Below are positions 22,708-33,439 of a stretch of 64,000 bases of DNA, piece after piece. Numbering within the stretch: the first letter of the stretch is position 1; each line of letters opens with the position of its first letter. The notes under the pieces are model-generated. The model was not told the origin of the DNA. It was given only the letters and a program-made list of their open reading frames with translations, and made no database searches. The translations under genes and the position numbers were made by a program. Source of the DNA: Mytilinidion resinicola (lineage: Eukaryota; Ascomycota; Dothideomycetes; Mytilinidiales; Mytilinidiaceae); assembly GCF_010093595.1 (NCBI RefSeq), contig NW_022985444.1, positions 378,676-442,675 of the forward strand, given 5' to 3'.

Positions 22708-23534
22708 CATAACAAGAGGCCCTGCCTATAGTCACAAAATACTCTATGGAATATCTGAAGTGATTTGTAACGCTTGGTATACATAACTTAGTTGGACCTT
22801 GCACTTACTCAAGCAGCTCTGACTACAACTTGAGCCTGTTTTAATGATGGTCTAGGTCACGCATCGCCTCAGAAAGCAACCTATCTAGGGGGTTTTCCCT
22901 GCGACAATAGACGATTCGGAATGCTAAGATGCATCCTCGGAAGATGAAAGTGCTAATTTTGCTCTCCTCGAACTGTCAGTAACGCTACAAGTGCGCGAGG
23001 CGGCCGCGAGGCGGCGTGCTAGAGGTGGCATATGAGATAGCATCACTGCATAGGTACGGAGGAGAGTTTTGAGGATGAAGTACGCTGAACAGGGGCATGA
23101 TACGAAGTAGGTGGTGGGGATTTGACTGTATGACAAGCTCAAGATTGATAATGGAATCGTACTCTTCTGCTCTGTGGTGAGATGATGCTTGAAATAGATC
23201 ACTTGCCATTCATTTAGGGGCAATTCATATGACATTATAGTGTATTTCCACTTACGATCTTTACAGTGCTTAGTAGTAGCTTCAAAATCGTTTAAGATCT
23301 CAAACTCGTTTTCCCCCTGAGCGCTTGATAGAGACGCTGCTGAAGACACGCTGAAGACACGCTGAAGACGGAATCTCGTAATCAGTGACTCAGTGACTGC
23401 CCAGAGGATTTCCAATGACTGTCCCTATTTAGGCTCATACATGCAACCAAAGAAACCATCTCTCTATCATCTCCGAATGCCTGTCTAGGCGAAGCAAAAC
23501 CTCTCGCCAGTACAGCCACCGCAGCAGAACTCCC
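22708..23534. other. Intergenic region between the transposon remnant and the second RING gene
   Basis: A minus-strand frame (22924-23415) is open but has no ATG at its start and no recognised family. A short direct repeat (gctgaagacacgctgaagac) sits near 23337-23368. Nothing else is seen. Confidence 0.35.
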
Positions 23535-23936
23535 CTATCTACGGGCTCTCCACCGGCGACGGCTCGCCATGTAAATACGGAGGCGCCTCTCAGATTGCGC
23601 AGTCGTCATCGTATCCGCATCTCTATATGCGATACGGCGTTGTCCCTGGCCTGGCTGTTCGGCTCTGGGCTGCCGCCTGCATCTGAACAGCCTAGTTCGA
23701 CGCATGGGGCATTTGTTGTTATTGTGGTTGTCGCTTCGGAGCCAATCAATCAGGCATTGCCGGCCGAAGACGTGGTGGCAATTGGCAATACCGGTGACTT
23801 GAGCGGCGAGGTGGTTTACGCTGATATCCTCGGTGCAGATTGGGCAGTCCTCGATCATTGCGGGACTATTGGGATCGAGGTTGGTGAGGTGGTCTGCGAT
23901 GAATGCCCTGGAGCCGGTGGGAATGCGGACGGACAT
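23535..23936 (-). CDS. Small RING-finger-like protein (paralogue of 21208-21828)
   Basis: A single exon of 133 residues starting MSVRIPTGSRAF. Seen: CPIC at 31-34, then CHHVFGRQCLIDWL with the Cys that the neighbouring paralogue lacks, and NKCPMRR in place of the final CPxC. The order and spacing are the same as in the protein at 21208-21828 (CPIC...C-x-H-x-FGR...WL...CP), so the two are likely old duplicates; a decayed transposon separates them. The C-terminus is Arg-rich (ASRRRWRARR) instead of coiled coil. Likely role, by family: ubiquitin ligase adaptor, unproven because of the altered zinc ligands. Confidence 0.65.
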   Translation of the reverse strand: MSVRIPTGSRAFIADHLTNLDPNSPAMIEDCPICTEDISVNHLAAQVTGIANCHHVFGRQCLIDWLRSDNHNNNKCPMRRTRLFRCRRQPRAEQPGQGQRRIAYRDADTMTTAQSERRLRIYMASRRRWRARR

Positions 23937-25762
23937 GGTGGGTGAGAGAATCGGTTGGCAGTGTGGTAGTTGATTTGGTAGTTGACTTGGTAATTGACTT
24001 TGTAGGTGGTGCTCCAGCGAAGGTTGGTGCTGAGTGCCGTGATGTGGGTGGTAGATAGAATGGTGTGTGATTGTGATGGAAGCCTTTTGAAGATAAGATC
24101 GAGGACAAATATATAGTTTAGATAGCACAATGATGTGAGTGAGGAGGTTTCCGAGACGATGGAAATCTTTGCCAAGTCTTGTGCTTTCACTGGTCGACGT
24201 CTAGAGTGAATGCTAAGTCGCTGCAATCTAGAAATGAAAGATTTGGCAAGTGAATGCTTCCTTCCTAACCTGAACAATGTTTCTTCAAAGCCTTCCACTA
24301 ACCGTGTCATCGGCGAACAATGAAGGAAGAAAAGAACATGAGATTTTTTTATACAGGCCTCTTTGCTATGGATGTATACGCTTGCCTGACATAAAAGCCT
24401 GGTCTAGTCTAATGGCTGGCTTGATAGCGTAAAGAGCGGTATGTCCAGTTGCGTGGGTTGAAGAGCCACCATTTTTGTACCCATCGCGATGGGAGCGTGC
24501 CCTACGGAGACAACCACTGCGGACTCGGACAATGACCCGGACGGGCTCTGATACGTTACTTTAGCATTCGAAGTCTAACGGGATAGTTGGGAAGGAGGGA
24601 GCCACGTACCTCCTGAAGAGGGCTTAATCGCATACTAATATAGCCTACGAGGTGTTTGCTCCGTTCTTTTACTACGATATGTCTTATAGTTTGTCTTGTG
24701 CCTTGTTCTATGTGATTGCATGGGGTCTAGAATTCTAGCAAGAATGCATACAAGCTTACACTATAGCAATTTTTGGTATTGTCACGTTGTACGCCACCAC
24801 GGAAGAAGGCCGACTGATTTTGACGTCCTTCGAAAAAGATTGAAGATGTATAGTATCTGCTGTAAGCATGTTGAAAACGCCCTTCGAGATTATAGCTGAT
24901 GGATGGTTGCTGTCGGGTATGGGACGACGATAGATAGGATGCGCATATAATAGCAAGGCTGTAGCGCCAAACGCAAAAGAAACAGGATCGAAATGGGCCG
25001 GCCGCGTTCGGAGCTAATGTACATAGACGGGCAGTGCGATGGCTAGTGTCATTGTGAGGGCGACCGGAATGGTAGTGTAGTTAAAGCTTTGTGTAGATGA
25101 TGTACGTGAGAGCGAATCTCATGTTTAGTAGAATCAAAGAAACACCAGGCACAGCATAAAAGGCTAGAAGGTGGAATGAGACGACTGACAAGATGGAACC
25201 TATCCAGTGAGAGATTGACGTTGTCCTCAGCTCTACGTAGGTGCAGTGTCGCTTTTAGTGACGGATTCCGCCGTTAATAGCGAGTTATAGGTCGTAGTAT
25301 CTATTGTCATGAGGAACGAAGCAAGAGATGCACTTACCCAGGTGCCTGTCACGGCAATCCCGTCACCCAACGTCTGTCTCTACTTCACACCTCCACCAGA
25401 TTTCTATATATTCACCCATCTCCTCTTATTTCCACCTATCCTATGCTTCATCCTCCTTTCCGCCCCCAACGACACTACCTCACCCTTACCTAGGTATTTC
25501 AAGGAGGGGCTGCATTGACACGAAGTGCCGGGGTGAGAGAGGAGTTGTAGAAAGACAAGTAGTATCTAATGCTAATTAGAGTTCCGCACCAGATGCAAGC
25601 CTCGAATATGTGTGAATAAACACTACTAATGCTTCGGCTCTCACATAGTAACAATGGAATTACAACACCATTTCGAGACTAGGGGTGCTTGGCTTCGCGG
25701 GGCAAGGAAAGCTTCCCGAGGTCTAGCTCCTCAGACATGCGGTAAACTTCAACGCTTGCACA
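23937..25762. other. Intergenic region upstream of the HET gene
   Basis: No gene is seen. A degenerate repeat at about 25080-25345 recurs downstream of the HET gene and is listed separately. Confidence 0.45.
25080..25345. repeat. Left copy of a direct repeat flanking the HET gene
   Basis: Matches 28181-28490 in the same orientation. The shared words are GTGAGAGCGAATCT, AGAATCAAAGA, AATGAGACG and GAACCTATC in the same order. Many differences are transitions. Confidence 0.65.
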
Positions 25763-28013
25763 ATGAGAGAAGGTACGGCTTCTGTAAGCCTTATTTTTTC
25801 TTGCTTTATATTTTTGCACTAAGTTAACATGCTCGCAGGTGGAAGATCAAGTAATGACCTATCAGCCTCTGCCGAAAGATGAACTCCGGCTCCTAACTCT
25901 CCTCCCGCCCTATCCGGCTACTGCAGATGAGCCCATACATTGCTCATTAGATGCTCTCTCCCAGTCTGGATATTCTCATGAGTATCTAACGTGGTATAAT
26001 GAAACAGCGGTCCAAGAGCTACCACACGAGAGACTACGGCTATGGAAAGATCATGTGAGAACGACAGTCCGGTCGAATGGCGCGATTGAAAAAGCTCTTG
26101 AGATCGGTCCATCCCGGTTTCGTTACTCCTGGGGTGACTACATCGCGTTATCATACACGTGGGGCTCTCCAGAAAAACCGAAACACATCATCCTGAATGG
26201 AGTTCCGTTTGCAGTTACCGAAAATCTCGATGCAGCACTCCGCAATGTACATCCGATTGCACAAACGCAGAACTCAAATGGGCCGCTTCGAGTATGGGCA
26301 GATGCCATTTGCATCAACCAGGAAGACCAGATAGAGCGATCCCACGAGATCAAGCGAATGCGGAGCATTTTCGCTGGAGCCTTGGGCGTTGTCGTTGCTC
26401 TAGGAAATGGCTGGGAAGGGTGCGATGAAGCTTTTGGATTCATCCGCAACCTCTCACCTTCGGTGAACGAAGGCTTGACTTATGCTGACCTGAAGCGTAA
26501 TGCCGACCAATACGGTCTCTTTAAGGAAGCTATTGCCACAATGATGAGGCTGATCTTTCACCCATATTGGCACCGCGTCTGGGTAATTCAAGAGCTCGCA
26601 GTCGGCGCAGATCCTATCATCGTCGCTTGCAGGAACTCGAGACTGCTGCTCGAGCAGTGGCGCACCGTCTCTTTATTCTTGGTGATGGAGCTACCGAAAG
26701 TAGAGCTCGATGGGATATTAGGAGGCCCATGGCATGAGTTGGAAGATATCAATATTACCGGGCTGCTTCAAAATTTCGACTTCTTGCGTTCCGTATGTCG
26801 TGCGGTAGAGCGACATCAAGCGGTAGACGCCATCGAGCTTGCGATCCCAGTCCTCAGTCTAGGGATAATGGGTATTGCTACAGACCCACGAGACCACATA
26901 TACGGCCTGTTAGGTCTTCTTCCCAAAAACATCTTAGATAGAATCGATGTCGACTACTCTGCCACCGCGAACCAGGTCTTTGCCGACTTCATGAAAATAT
27001 TTATCGAAGAAACAGGCGAACTGGATGCCATTTTCTTCCGCTCTCAGCGGCAAACGACCAAGCCATCATGGGTGACAGACTGGACTCAGCCCCTCGACCG
27101 CTGCTACCTTTTCTACCAGCGCAGCTTCGACTACGACTCCCACTCACCTTCATCTGATATCACCCGCAAAGCGTTATTCGGCCTAGATAAGCGCCGCATC
27201 ACCTCACGAGCAGATGGCTACCGTCACAGACCCATCTCCTTCTCCGGAGACTATCTTCACTGCCACGGCTTCTGTATCGGCGAAGTCGACGGCTTCTCCG
27301 CAGAAGGCCCCGTATATGGCGGCCCCGTCTCCGCCAATCCGTCAAACGTCACGCAACCCTCCACCGAGCTGAACCCGTATGGCAATGCCAAAGCCGTAAT
27401 CAAGACCCTCATAGCAACACTAAACCAAAATCCCTCATCCAACAGCGCCAGCGACACCTCCGCGCTCGCCGACATCCCTTGGTGCGGCGCCGAAGCTGAC
27501 AACCATGCCGAAACCCTGAAGTTCACCATCGGGGAAGAGTTCGAGAAGCTTACGACGCAGCTGGTAGAGCAGGCACCTTGGACGCAGCCGCATCTAGATC
27601 AATTTGTATTTTTTGAGAAGGCCCGGCGGAGTGTGGGCGCGTTTCGGGTTGGCGGGAAGCCGTTGAAGGAGTATTTCCCTGTTGCCGATGCTGGCAACAA
27701 GCTTGATCATCTAAAGGAGGCCTGTATTCCAGACATATATTATATTAGTCACTCGATAGTTGGGAGGCGGTTGGCGGTGTTGAAAAGTGGGGAAATGGCA
27801 CTGGTGCCAGCGATTGTGGAAAGGGGGGATAGAGTCTATGTGCTATTTGGGGCAGCTATGCCAGTGCTACTTAGGAGATGCGTTGACCCAGGGCATGATG
27901 GAGGTTGCGCGGAGGTGATTGGAGAGTGCTATGTGGAAGGCTTCATGAGCGGTGAAGGCGTTGCTGCTGTTGAGCGGGGAGAATTTGCAGAAGAGAAGGT
28001 GACGCTTTGCTAA
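25763..28013 (+). CDS. HET-domain (heterokaryon incompatibility) protein
   Basis: The main exon 25839-28013 is open for 724 codons. A 21-nt first exon (25763-25783, MREGTAS) joins it in phase 0 across a GTAAGC...CGCAG intron with a TTAAC branch site, giving 731 residues; otherwise translation could start at the ATG at 25854. HET domains trigger cell death when incompatible fungal cells fuse, and their fold relates to TIR domains. Seen: the three HET blocks, YIALSYTWGSPEK, then VWADAICINQEDQIERSHEI with RMRSIF, and later LGIMGIATDPRDHIYGLLGL. The C-terminal part (CHGFCIGEVDGF and GRRLAVLKSGEMALVPAIVE) matches the usual long HET architecture. The frame is intact. Degenerate direct repeats flank it. 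Confidence 0.88.
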
Positions 28014-28180
28014 CGTGATTGCCTGAGGTAGGCACAGCACCAGGTTATACGTTCGTATACCCTCTTCTAGCCTGTCTTCTAGATCTCGGAAGATCCGCTG
28101 CGCCACCCCGAAGCCTAAGGTACAGCGCCTCGCTACATTGTGCACTCTCGTCTACCACTGCTTAGCGATATGAAAATATG

Positions 28181-28490
28181 GTCAAAGCTCTGTGGGGATG
28201 GTGCACGTGAGAGCGAATCTGAGGTCTCAGAGAATCAAAGAGAAACAAACCGCAGCGTGGAAGCGTAGAAGGCGAAATGAGACGTCTGATAAGGTAGAAC
28301 CTATCGTGTCGGAATGTTTGACGCGTGATAGCAAGTCACAGCTCATACATAGTAGTATCCAATGCTAAAGTGGCGAGTACTGTACCACAAAAGGCAGGAC
28401 CGCCTGGCGATATAGCTAGCTTTGGTGTATATCAAACATGAGGCATAGAGCTTAGGATATGCTTACCTGTGCCGAGACTGTAGGCAGACA
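28181..28490. repeat. Right copy of a direct repeat flanking the HET gene
   Basis: The counterpart of 25080-25345 in the same orientation. It ends in a stretch (ATATGCTTACCTGTGCC) that parallels ATGCACTTACCCAGGTGCC of the left copy, so the repeated unit is at least 260 bp. Confidence 0.65.
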
Positions 28491-28670
28491 CGGCAACCTC
28501 ACAAGCCAAAGTATCCCTTATATACGCCAAACCTCCTACTCAATTCTCGTTTATTCACCGAGCCCTTCTCTTCTTTTCTTCTATCCCTCCCCCCCTCTCT
28601 CCCGCCCTTAACTCCTATTCCTCACCTTTATGACCTCCTTTCCACCGCAACCACCCCAAATCCACCAATC

Positions 28671-28766
28671 GCCGTTTTAGCTAAGTGGTATAGCGCGTCA
28701 CTTGTACAGCACGCCCACCCGCGTTCCGTCATGACGAGGTCCACGGTTCGATCCCGTGAAGCGGCA
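28671..28766 (+). tRNA. tRNA-Thr (anticodon TGT) with a 24-nt intron
   Basis: The acceptor stem GCCGTTT/AAGCGGC has seven pairs, the D stem is GCTA/TAGC, the anticodon stem CGTCA/TGACG, the variable loop AGGTC, and the T arm CACGG-TTCGATC-CCGTG. With the intron at the canonical site after position 37 (28707-28730) the loop reads CTTGTAA, giving anticodon TGT. G1-C72, C2-G71 and G35-U36 fit threonine identity. The A box (TAGCTAAGTGG) and B box (GGTTCGATCC) match consensus. Confidence 0.92.
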
Positions 28767-28954
28767 TTACCTTTTTGCTCCTTTCTTCTTTGCATCCCTT
28801 CCCATACCCCTAGACTTCTCTTTTTGGTGGACAGTTGCTAAGTAGACTGGAATTTACGAGGGAAGGGGGTGGGGCTTGGAGTGGACACGTTGAGAGTAGA
28901 CGCATACGCGCTGCCCTCCATTACCCATCCCGTGGATCCACCGGCATGCAATCA

Positions 28955-29106
28955 GCTCTCTGGCCTTGGTGGTAGGGCGCGTGACTTGAGGTAGTACCTA
29001 GTCTGCACAGTCTGGTCTGGCTGGCGCTGCTAACTGACTGGGGGAGAGGTAGCTAGTACTGATCACTTCGCCGAAAAGAGTCTCGATTCAAGCCCGAGAG
29101 GGAGCT
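28955..29106 (+). pseudogene. Degenerate tRNA-Thr copy
   Basis: The 5' half GCTCTCT...GGTGGTAGGGCGCGTGACTTGAG and the 3' half ending CCCGAGAGGGAGCTAT mirror the functional tRNA-Thr(CGT) at 29359; the last 16 bases are identical, including three bases of flank. The acceptor stem still pairs, but the D stem is broken, the anticodon loop reads TGA, the 3' anticodon stem is TCACT, the region before the T arm is about 8 nt too long, and the T stem has an A-C mismatch. Most changes are transitions. It probably does not work. Confidence 0.65.
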
Positions 29107-29358
29107 ATATTGTTTTGCCGCTTTATTCCGCGTGTCCTTTGACGGCCCTCGTTTCTGCGGGGTGCTTTTTTCTTCGGTGTTTCTTTGCCAGTGATCAGTG
29201 AGTAAGAAGTAATAAAGTAAGAGGCGCACCGACTCGCCACGCGAGTAACAAAAGCTCGTGCGCAAACCATGCACCCTCCACCCCACCTCAAGCCCCCCAA
29301 GTTCGAACCTCCTGAAGCCATACATACGGATCAAACGGCACCAATCCCCATCAAATCA

Positions 29359-29505
29359 GCTCCTTTAGTTCAGTGGTAGAACGCGTGACTCGTAACTAGC
29401 CAGCGCCTGGAAACAGGCTAGGTGGATAAAACAACGTGGCAATCAACTCTCTGGTTACCAGTAGAGCCAATCACGAGGTCCTCGGTTCAATCCCGAGAGG
29501 GAGCT
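29359..29505 (+). tRNA. tRNA-Thr (anticodon CGT) with a 75-nt intron
   Basis: The acceptor stem is GCTCCTT/AGGGAGC (one T-G pair), the D stem GTTC/GAAC, the anticodon stem CGTGA/TCACG with spliced loop CTCGTAA, the variable loop AGGTC, and the T arm CTCGG-TTCAATC-CCGAG. The intron at the canonical position spans 29395-29469 and can fold into two hairpins (CCTGGAAACAGG and CTCTCTGGTTACCAGTAGAG). Nuclear tRNA introns are usually much shorter than 75 nt. The A and B boxes are intact. Confidence 0.85.
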
Positions 29506-29915
29506 ATTTATTTTAGGTTTTCGTGGTGTATGTTTTTGATGTTTTTGATGCTTTGGAGAGAGCGATCGAGTGGGGGTATTGATGGGTATATACGGTGGAG
29601 ATGTATGGAGGTGCGTAGGACGCACTCCATCAGGTCATATGACAAATGATCATGAGACAGAGGGGTTCCACATCACGACACACCATGAAGCATTGAGAAG
29701 TACGACACCACAACGATAATGTGAAAATAATGATGAAATTCCGCCAACCCCATCTGGGGTTGAACCTACAAAAATCAAACACTCACTAGCCCTACGCCAA
29801 ACTACCCGCGCTTACCATTAGGGGAGCTCAAGTCCTGAGCCACAACCCACGCTGTATGAAAAATCACCCGCTCGGATACGACAAGTCAAGCACTGCTTCT
29901 ATATACGTTCAGATG

Positions 29916-32051
29916 TCAACGGAAGCGGCCACCGTTAGGCCTTTCGGCGAACAAATCCCCAGCTTCGCGGCAGTACCGCACCTCTCCGAAGCCGTGTACG
30001 CCAACTTCACTGCCCCAGCAGACGACTAGTGCGTCAAGGATGCCTCCGAGGACGCCCTCCATGGCACCGAGTATACCCCACCCGATGGCGCCTGCGATGA
30101 TGCCGATGACATAGGCGTACATGCTGCCCTTGACGCCGGAGTTGGAGACCTCGATCATGCGTGCTGTGGTGACCCAGCCGCCGAAGCCGAGGGTAAGACA
30201 CATTATGAAGCGGGTGGCGTGGAGGAGGAGCTTTGCGAGGCGGTACGGGACTAGAGATGTCCCGGTCGGGGAGGAGAAGGACCCTGGGCTTAGGGTTGTC
30301 GTTGGTGAGGTGTTTGAGACGAACGACATCTGAGAAAGGTTGCGTGCTGCGACGCCGAGAGGTTGTCCATGAACAGAGGCGTAAGTCAACGTCAAGGGGT
30401 TGGTGAGGGAGGCGATCGGAGTGGGGATGAGAGAGTAGGCAAACATGGAAATGATGCCCGCGACGCGGCGAGGAAGTATGATGAGAGGGAGTCGGACAGC
30501 CAGAGATAAGAACGTTGACAGACATATCGTGCCGAACATGATTGTTGAAGCATGGATGGCAGATGCCTGAACGACGACTCGTGGTGAGGGTGACGGCACT
30601 GAGTTGCGGTGGAAGTACCACTGGCTGACAGTTGCTGCTGTTGTCGCTCGTTGTATCCCGGAGATGACCGCTAGTGTCCAGAAGTAATCCAGGACAAAAG
30701 CTGCGCCGAGCCACCAGGTGCCGAAGTCTATGATGAATAGGTTCCGAGTCTTGGAAAAGTGGCCTTCGAGGAAGAGTCGTGTGAACATCAAGATCCAGAG
30801 CCAAGTCCAAAGTACAACTGTCGCCAGCGTTGCAAAGCCAACAAGAAGGAGTGGTGACATGGTTGTCAAGATCCGGCCTGTGAACTCGAGGAGTTCGGTG
30901 GCTCGGGTCAGAGAGTGACGTCCTTTCCAGACTGTGTACACCCACGTGACTGCAAGAACAGCGGGCACAAAAGAGAACCAGCGCATAGCCTTGTCCTGAA
31001 CGCTACCTCCGTGCCATGTTCCTTTGAAGCTGGACACAAGAGGATACAAGAAGAAGGCAAATAATATGACAGGCACGGATACCACGATACCTAAAATCAA
31101 GGGTTTTACGAAAGATCGCAGCATGGCCAGCCAAAGTAATCCAACTACGATCGAAACGAGCGAGTAGACCGCAAGGAGGTGGAAGGATGAGTGTAGGGCG
31201 GTGTAAATGGTATCCCCTATCGGATGCTTTTGATCTGGCGGAGAGGTCTGCAACAGGGTGATGAAAAAGGCCCCAATCAGCGCGCAATGGCCGATGATGA
31301 AGACCTCTGCCCAAAACCGATCGTGTCGTGGTGACGCTAAAGGCTCCGGCTGGACTTCTGCTGGCACGCTCTCCCGATCTGGACTTATTGGCCGTGGGTT
31401 GTCTAGTAACGCTTCCTCGTCTGTTTCTTTATGTATTGGTAATCGTGTTCGTGGACTTCGGACTCGTCGGGGAGCGTTTCGGAACTGCTGGAATGCTGGC
31501 GGTTGGTCATTTGTATCGCCTAGAAAGTGCCCATCCGCGTCTAATTCAGCCCTAAGATCTTCCATGCTGCCTCGGATAGTAGATGCAAGCTCTACATCCA
31601 CAAGTTTCCCGCGTCCGCCACTGCTGGGCTCGCTGGCTTCTGATAGCGGCACACTCTTGTCCCGCTCATCCCGCTCTTCCAGCGGCTCTGCTCCGGCAGC
31701 TCTCCCTCTGGTGTTCGGTTTCTCGCCTCGCCACGAGCTCTTAATACCCCTCCTAGGCCCATAATCCGGCGGATCGTTCTCTAGGTCGTGCCCTTCCACG
31801 TTCGGATCAGACGCTCGCTCCCCGTCATAATCCCCTTCTGATGATTCTGTAAGATGACTCGATCCAAAATGCCGCCGTGACTTTTGAAGGGCGTAGAGAT
31901 CTTCTATCTCTCGGGCATGCTCGTCTTGGTCATCCTCCTCCCGGAACTCATCTGTCGCGCTGTAGAATAATGGTGCCGGTGCAGCGGAGGTCCTCGACCC
32001 GAAGGCAAACTGGCCTATCCGTGAGCCGCTGGGTTGATATGGGTTTGGCAT
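29916..32051 (-). CDS. Pns1/CTL-like (choline transporter-like) membrane protein
   Basis: A single exon of 711 residues. The first 240 residues are cytosolic, acidic and low-complexity (DEFREEDDQDEHAREIED). They are followed by about ten to twelve membrane segments. Family-like stretches include FIIDFGTWWLGAAFVLDYFW, ISGIQRATTAATVSQWYF and the C-terminal half of the CTL domain. CTL/Pns1 proteins are proposed choline or solute transporters at the plasma membrane; in yeast Pns1 loss gives little phenotype. An upstream exon is possible but none is needed, since an ATG begins the frame. Confidence 0.8.
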   Translation of the reverse strand: MPNPYQPSGSRIGQFAFGSRTSAAPAPLFYSATDEFREEDDQDEHAREIEDLYALQKSRRHFGSSHLTESSEGDYDGERASDPNVEGHDLENDPPDYGPRRGIKSSWRGEKPNTRGRAAGAEPLEERDERDKSVPLSEASEPSSGGRGKLVDVELASTIRGSMEDLRAELDADGHFLGDTNDQPPAFQQFRNAPRRVRSPRTRLPIHKETDEEALLDNPRPISPDRESVPAEVQPEPLASPRHDRFWAEVFIIGHCALIGAFFITLLQTSPPDQKHPIGDTIYTALHSSFHLLAVYSLVSIVVGLLWLAMLRSFVKPLILGIVVSVPVILFAFFLYPLVSSFKGTWHGGSVQDKAMRWFSFVPAVLAVTWVYTVWKGRHSLTRATELLEFTGRILTTMSPLLLVGFATLATVVLWTWLWILMFTRLFLEGHFSKTRNLFIIDFGTWWLGAAFVLDYFWTLAVISGIQRATTAATVSQWYFHRNSVPSPSPRVVVQASAIHASTIMFGTICLSTFLSLAVRLPLIILPRRVAGIISMFAYSLIPTPIASLTNPLTLTYASVHGQPLGVAARNLSQMSFVSNTSPTTTLSPGSFSSPTGTSLVPYRLAKLLLHATRFIMCLTLGFGGWVTTARMIEVSNSGVKGSMYAYVIGIIAGAIGWGILGAMEGVLGGILDALVVCWGSEVGVHGFGEVRYCREAGDLFAERPNGGRFR

Positions 32052-33431
32052 ATTGCGTCGCTGAAGGTATGATTGTGAGGCGGGGCTGTTGCGGTGAGTG
32101 GAACGACGTCGCTCGAAACGTTCGCGATTTGAGAGGGGGGCTTCCGGCTGGCCGATGGACAGCCGCGACTGCGACTGAGCCAGGAATCTCGAGGCATCTG
32201 CAAAGAAAGAGCATGCCCGTCAGTCACGCGAGTTGGTGTTGTGAGACAGCGGACATCAGCTGCTTCGCGGGGCGTCTGATAAGAGTGCTGAAGACTTACA
32301 TTCGGAAAACATGGTGCTCGGGGATATGGACGGGCGGCTCGTGTGCCAATAGAGCTTCCCGGGGCGTAAAGACGCCTTTTAGGCAGAGTGCAGCCTTGTG
32401 GTGGTTGAGTCAAGTCGGCAGGCGGTCGGGGACAAGACACGGCGGTGCAGGTGCATGCGGTGGCCAAGACGGCGGTGAGAGAGGCTAGCAAGGCGGCGAT
32501 GCAGCGGAGGACGTAGGTACAGGCGCGTGTATGGTGAGAGGTAAGAGATGGAGGCGTAGAGAAGTGATAGCTGAGGTTTGGGATAGCAATACAGCTGTTT
32601 GTAGGTAGAAGCTGCCTGCTAGGTCGGACTCGAAGGCCTGAATCACTCGGCCCGTCCGCCGGGAGCTAGCCAAGATTCACAACGTCACTCCGATGTCCAG
32701 TCGATCAACACCACGCCTCTATCGTCAACTTGATGATATTCCGGATATGTAATAACGGACGACTGCGGACTCTCATTAGGTGCCCTGTAATACCTCTTGC
32801 TTGTCATCGTAGTTTGATGGCTTCTTCATTTTATATTTCTTCAGTGTCTTTCAGTCCGTGAACGGCAGACGCCTTTCATTGTCCACCCTCAGCTTCATCT
32901 ACTACTCATGAATCAAGAGCAATCAAGGACGACGATGTTACTTCTTTGGTGATTTGAGAATTTGAAGGGTTCGAAGTTGTGCTCTGCGGGCTTCGAGGCG
33001 GATGTTCGGCTCAGTAGACAGAGGGCAATATGTAACGAGCACGTGAGTCTCTATGGCAATCAACACGCCTTCTTGTGTCTCAGAAGAGGTCTGATAACAC
33101 CTCGAATCCTATGACCAACCCCACTAACATTTGGCCTCTAGGTTTTCATCAAGCATTACTCGTGACTTCTAGTCAGCCTGTTTCCACGAGCATGTGCAAG
33201 TAATCTACTCGCAAGATGGGGGATCAGACAAGTATAGGAGAGCACATATCTCACCATTATAAAGGGCAGTAAAATTTGAACTGCTCTGTGCTGTATATAG
33301 CCCTAATTACCGAATCGTGAACGGCGACTGGAAGCGGCTTTGCTCATATCACGTGATGGGGAGGCTTGAATCATCTATCACATGTTCTTGCAGCCCTCAG
33401 TATGAAGACTTCTCGTTACATCATCTCCGCA
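32052..33431. other. Intergenic region upstream of the CTL-like gene
   Basis: Promoter side of the minus-strand transporter gene. The open frames on both strands between 32050 and 32670 are shadows without family resemblance. No repeat was noticed before the transposon. Confidence 0.45.
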
Positions 33432-33439
33432 TTTTTCTC
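33432..33439. repeat. Target-site duplication, left copy
   Basis: TTTTTCTC directly before the terminal inverted repeat, identical to 34400-34407. Confidence 0.85.

Noticed and set aside
22924..23415. 163-codon minus-strand frame between the transposon remnant and the RING gene
   Set aside because: It starts without ATG, has no recognised family and lies in repeat-affected DNA.
29735..29855. tRNA-like D arm (GCTC/GAGC) and a GGTTCAACCCC box on the minus strand
   Set aside because: The acceptor and T stems do not pair, and the B-box sequence forms its own unrelated hairpin (ACCCCAGATGGGGT).
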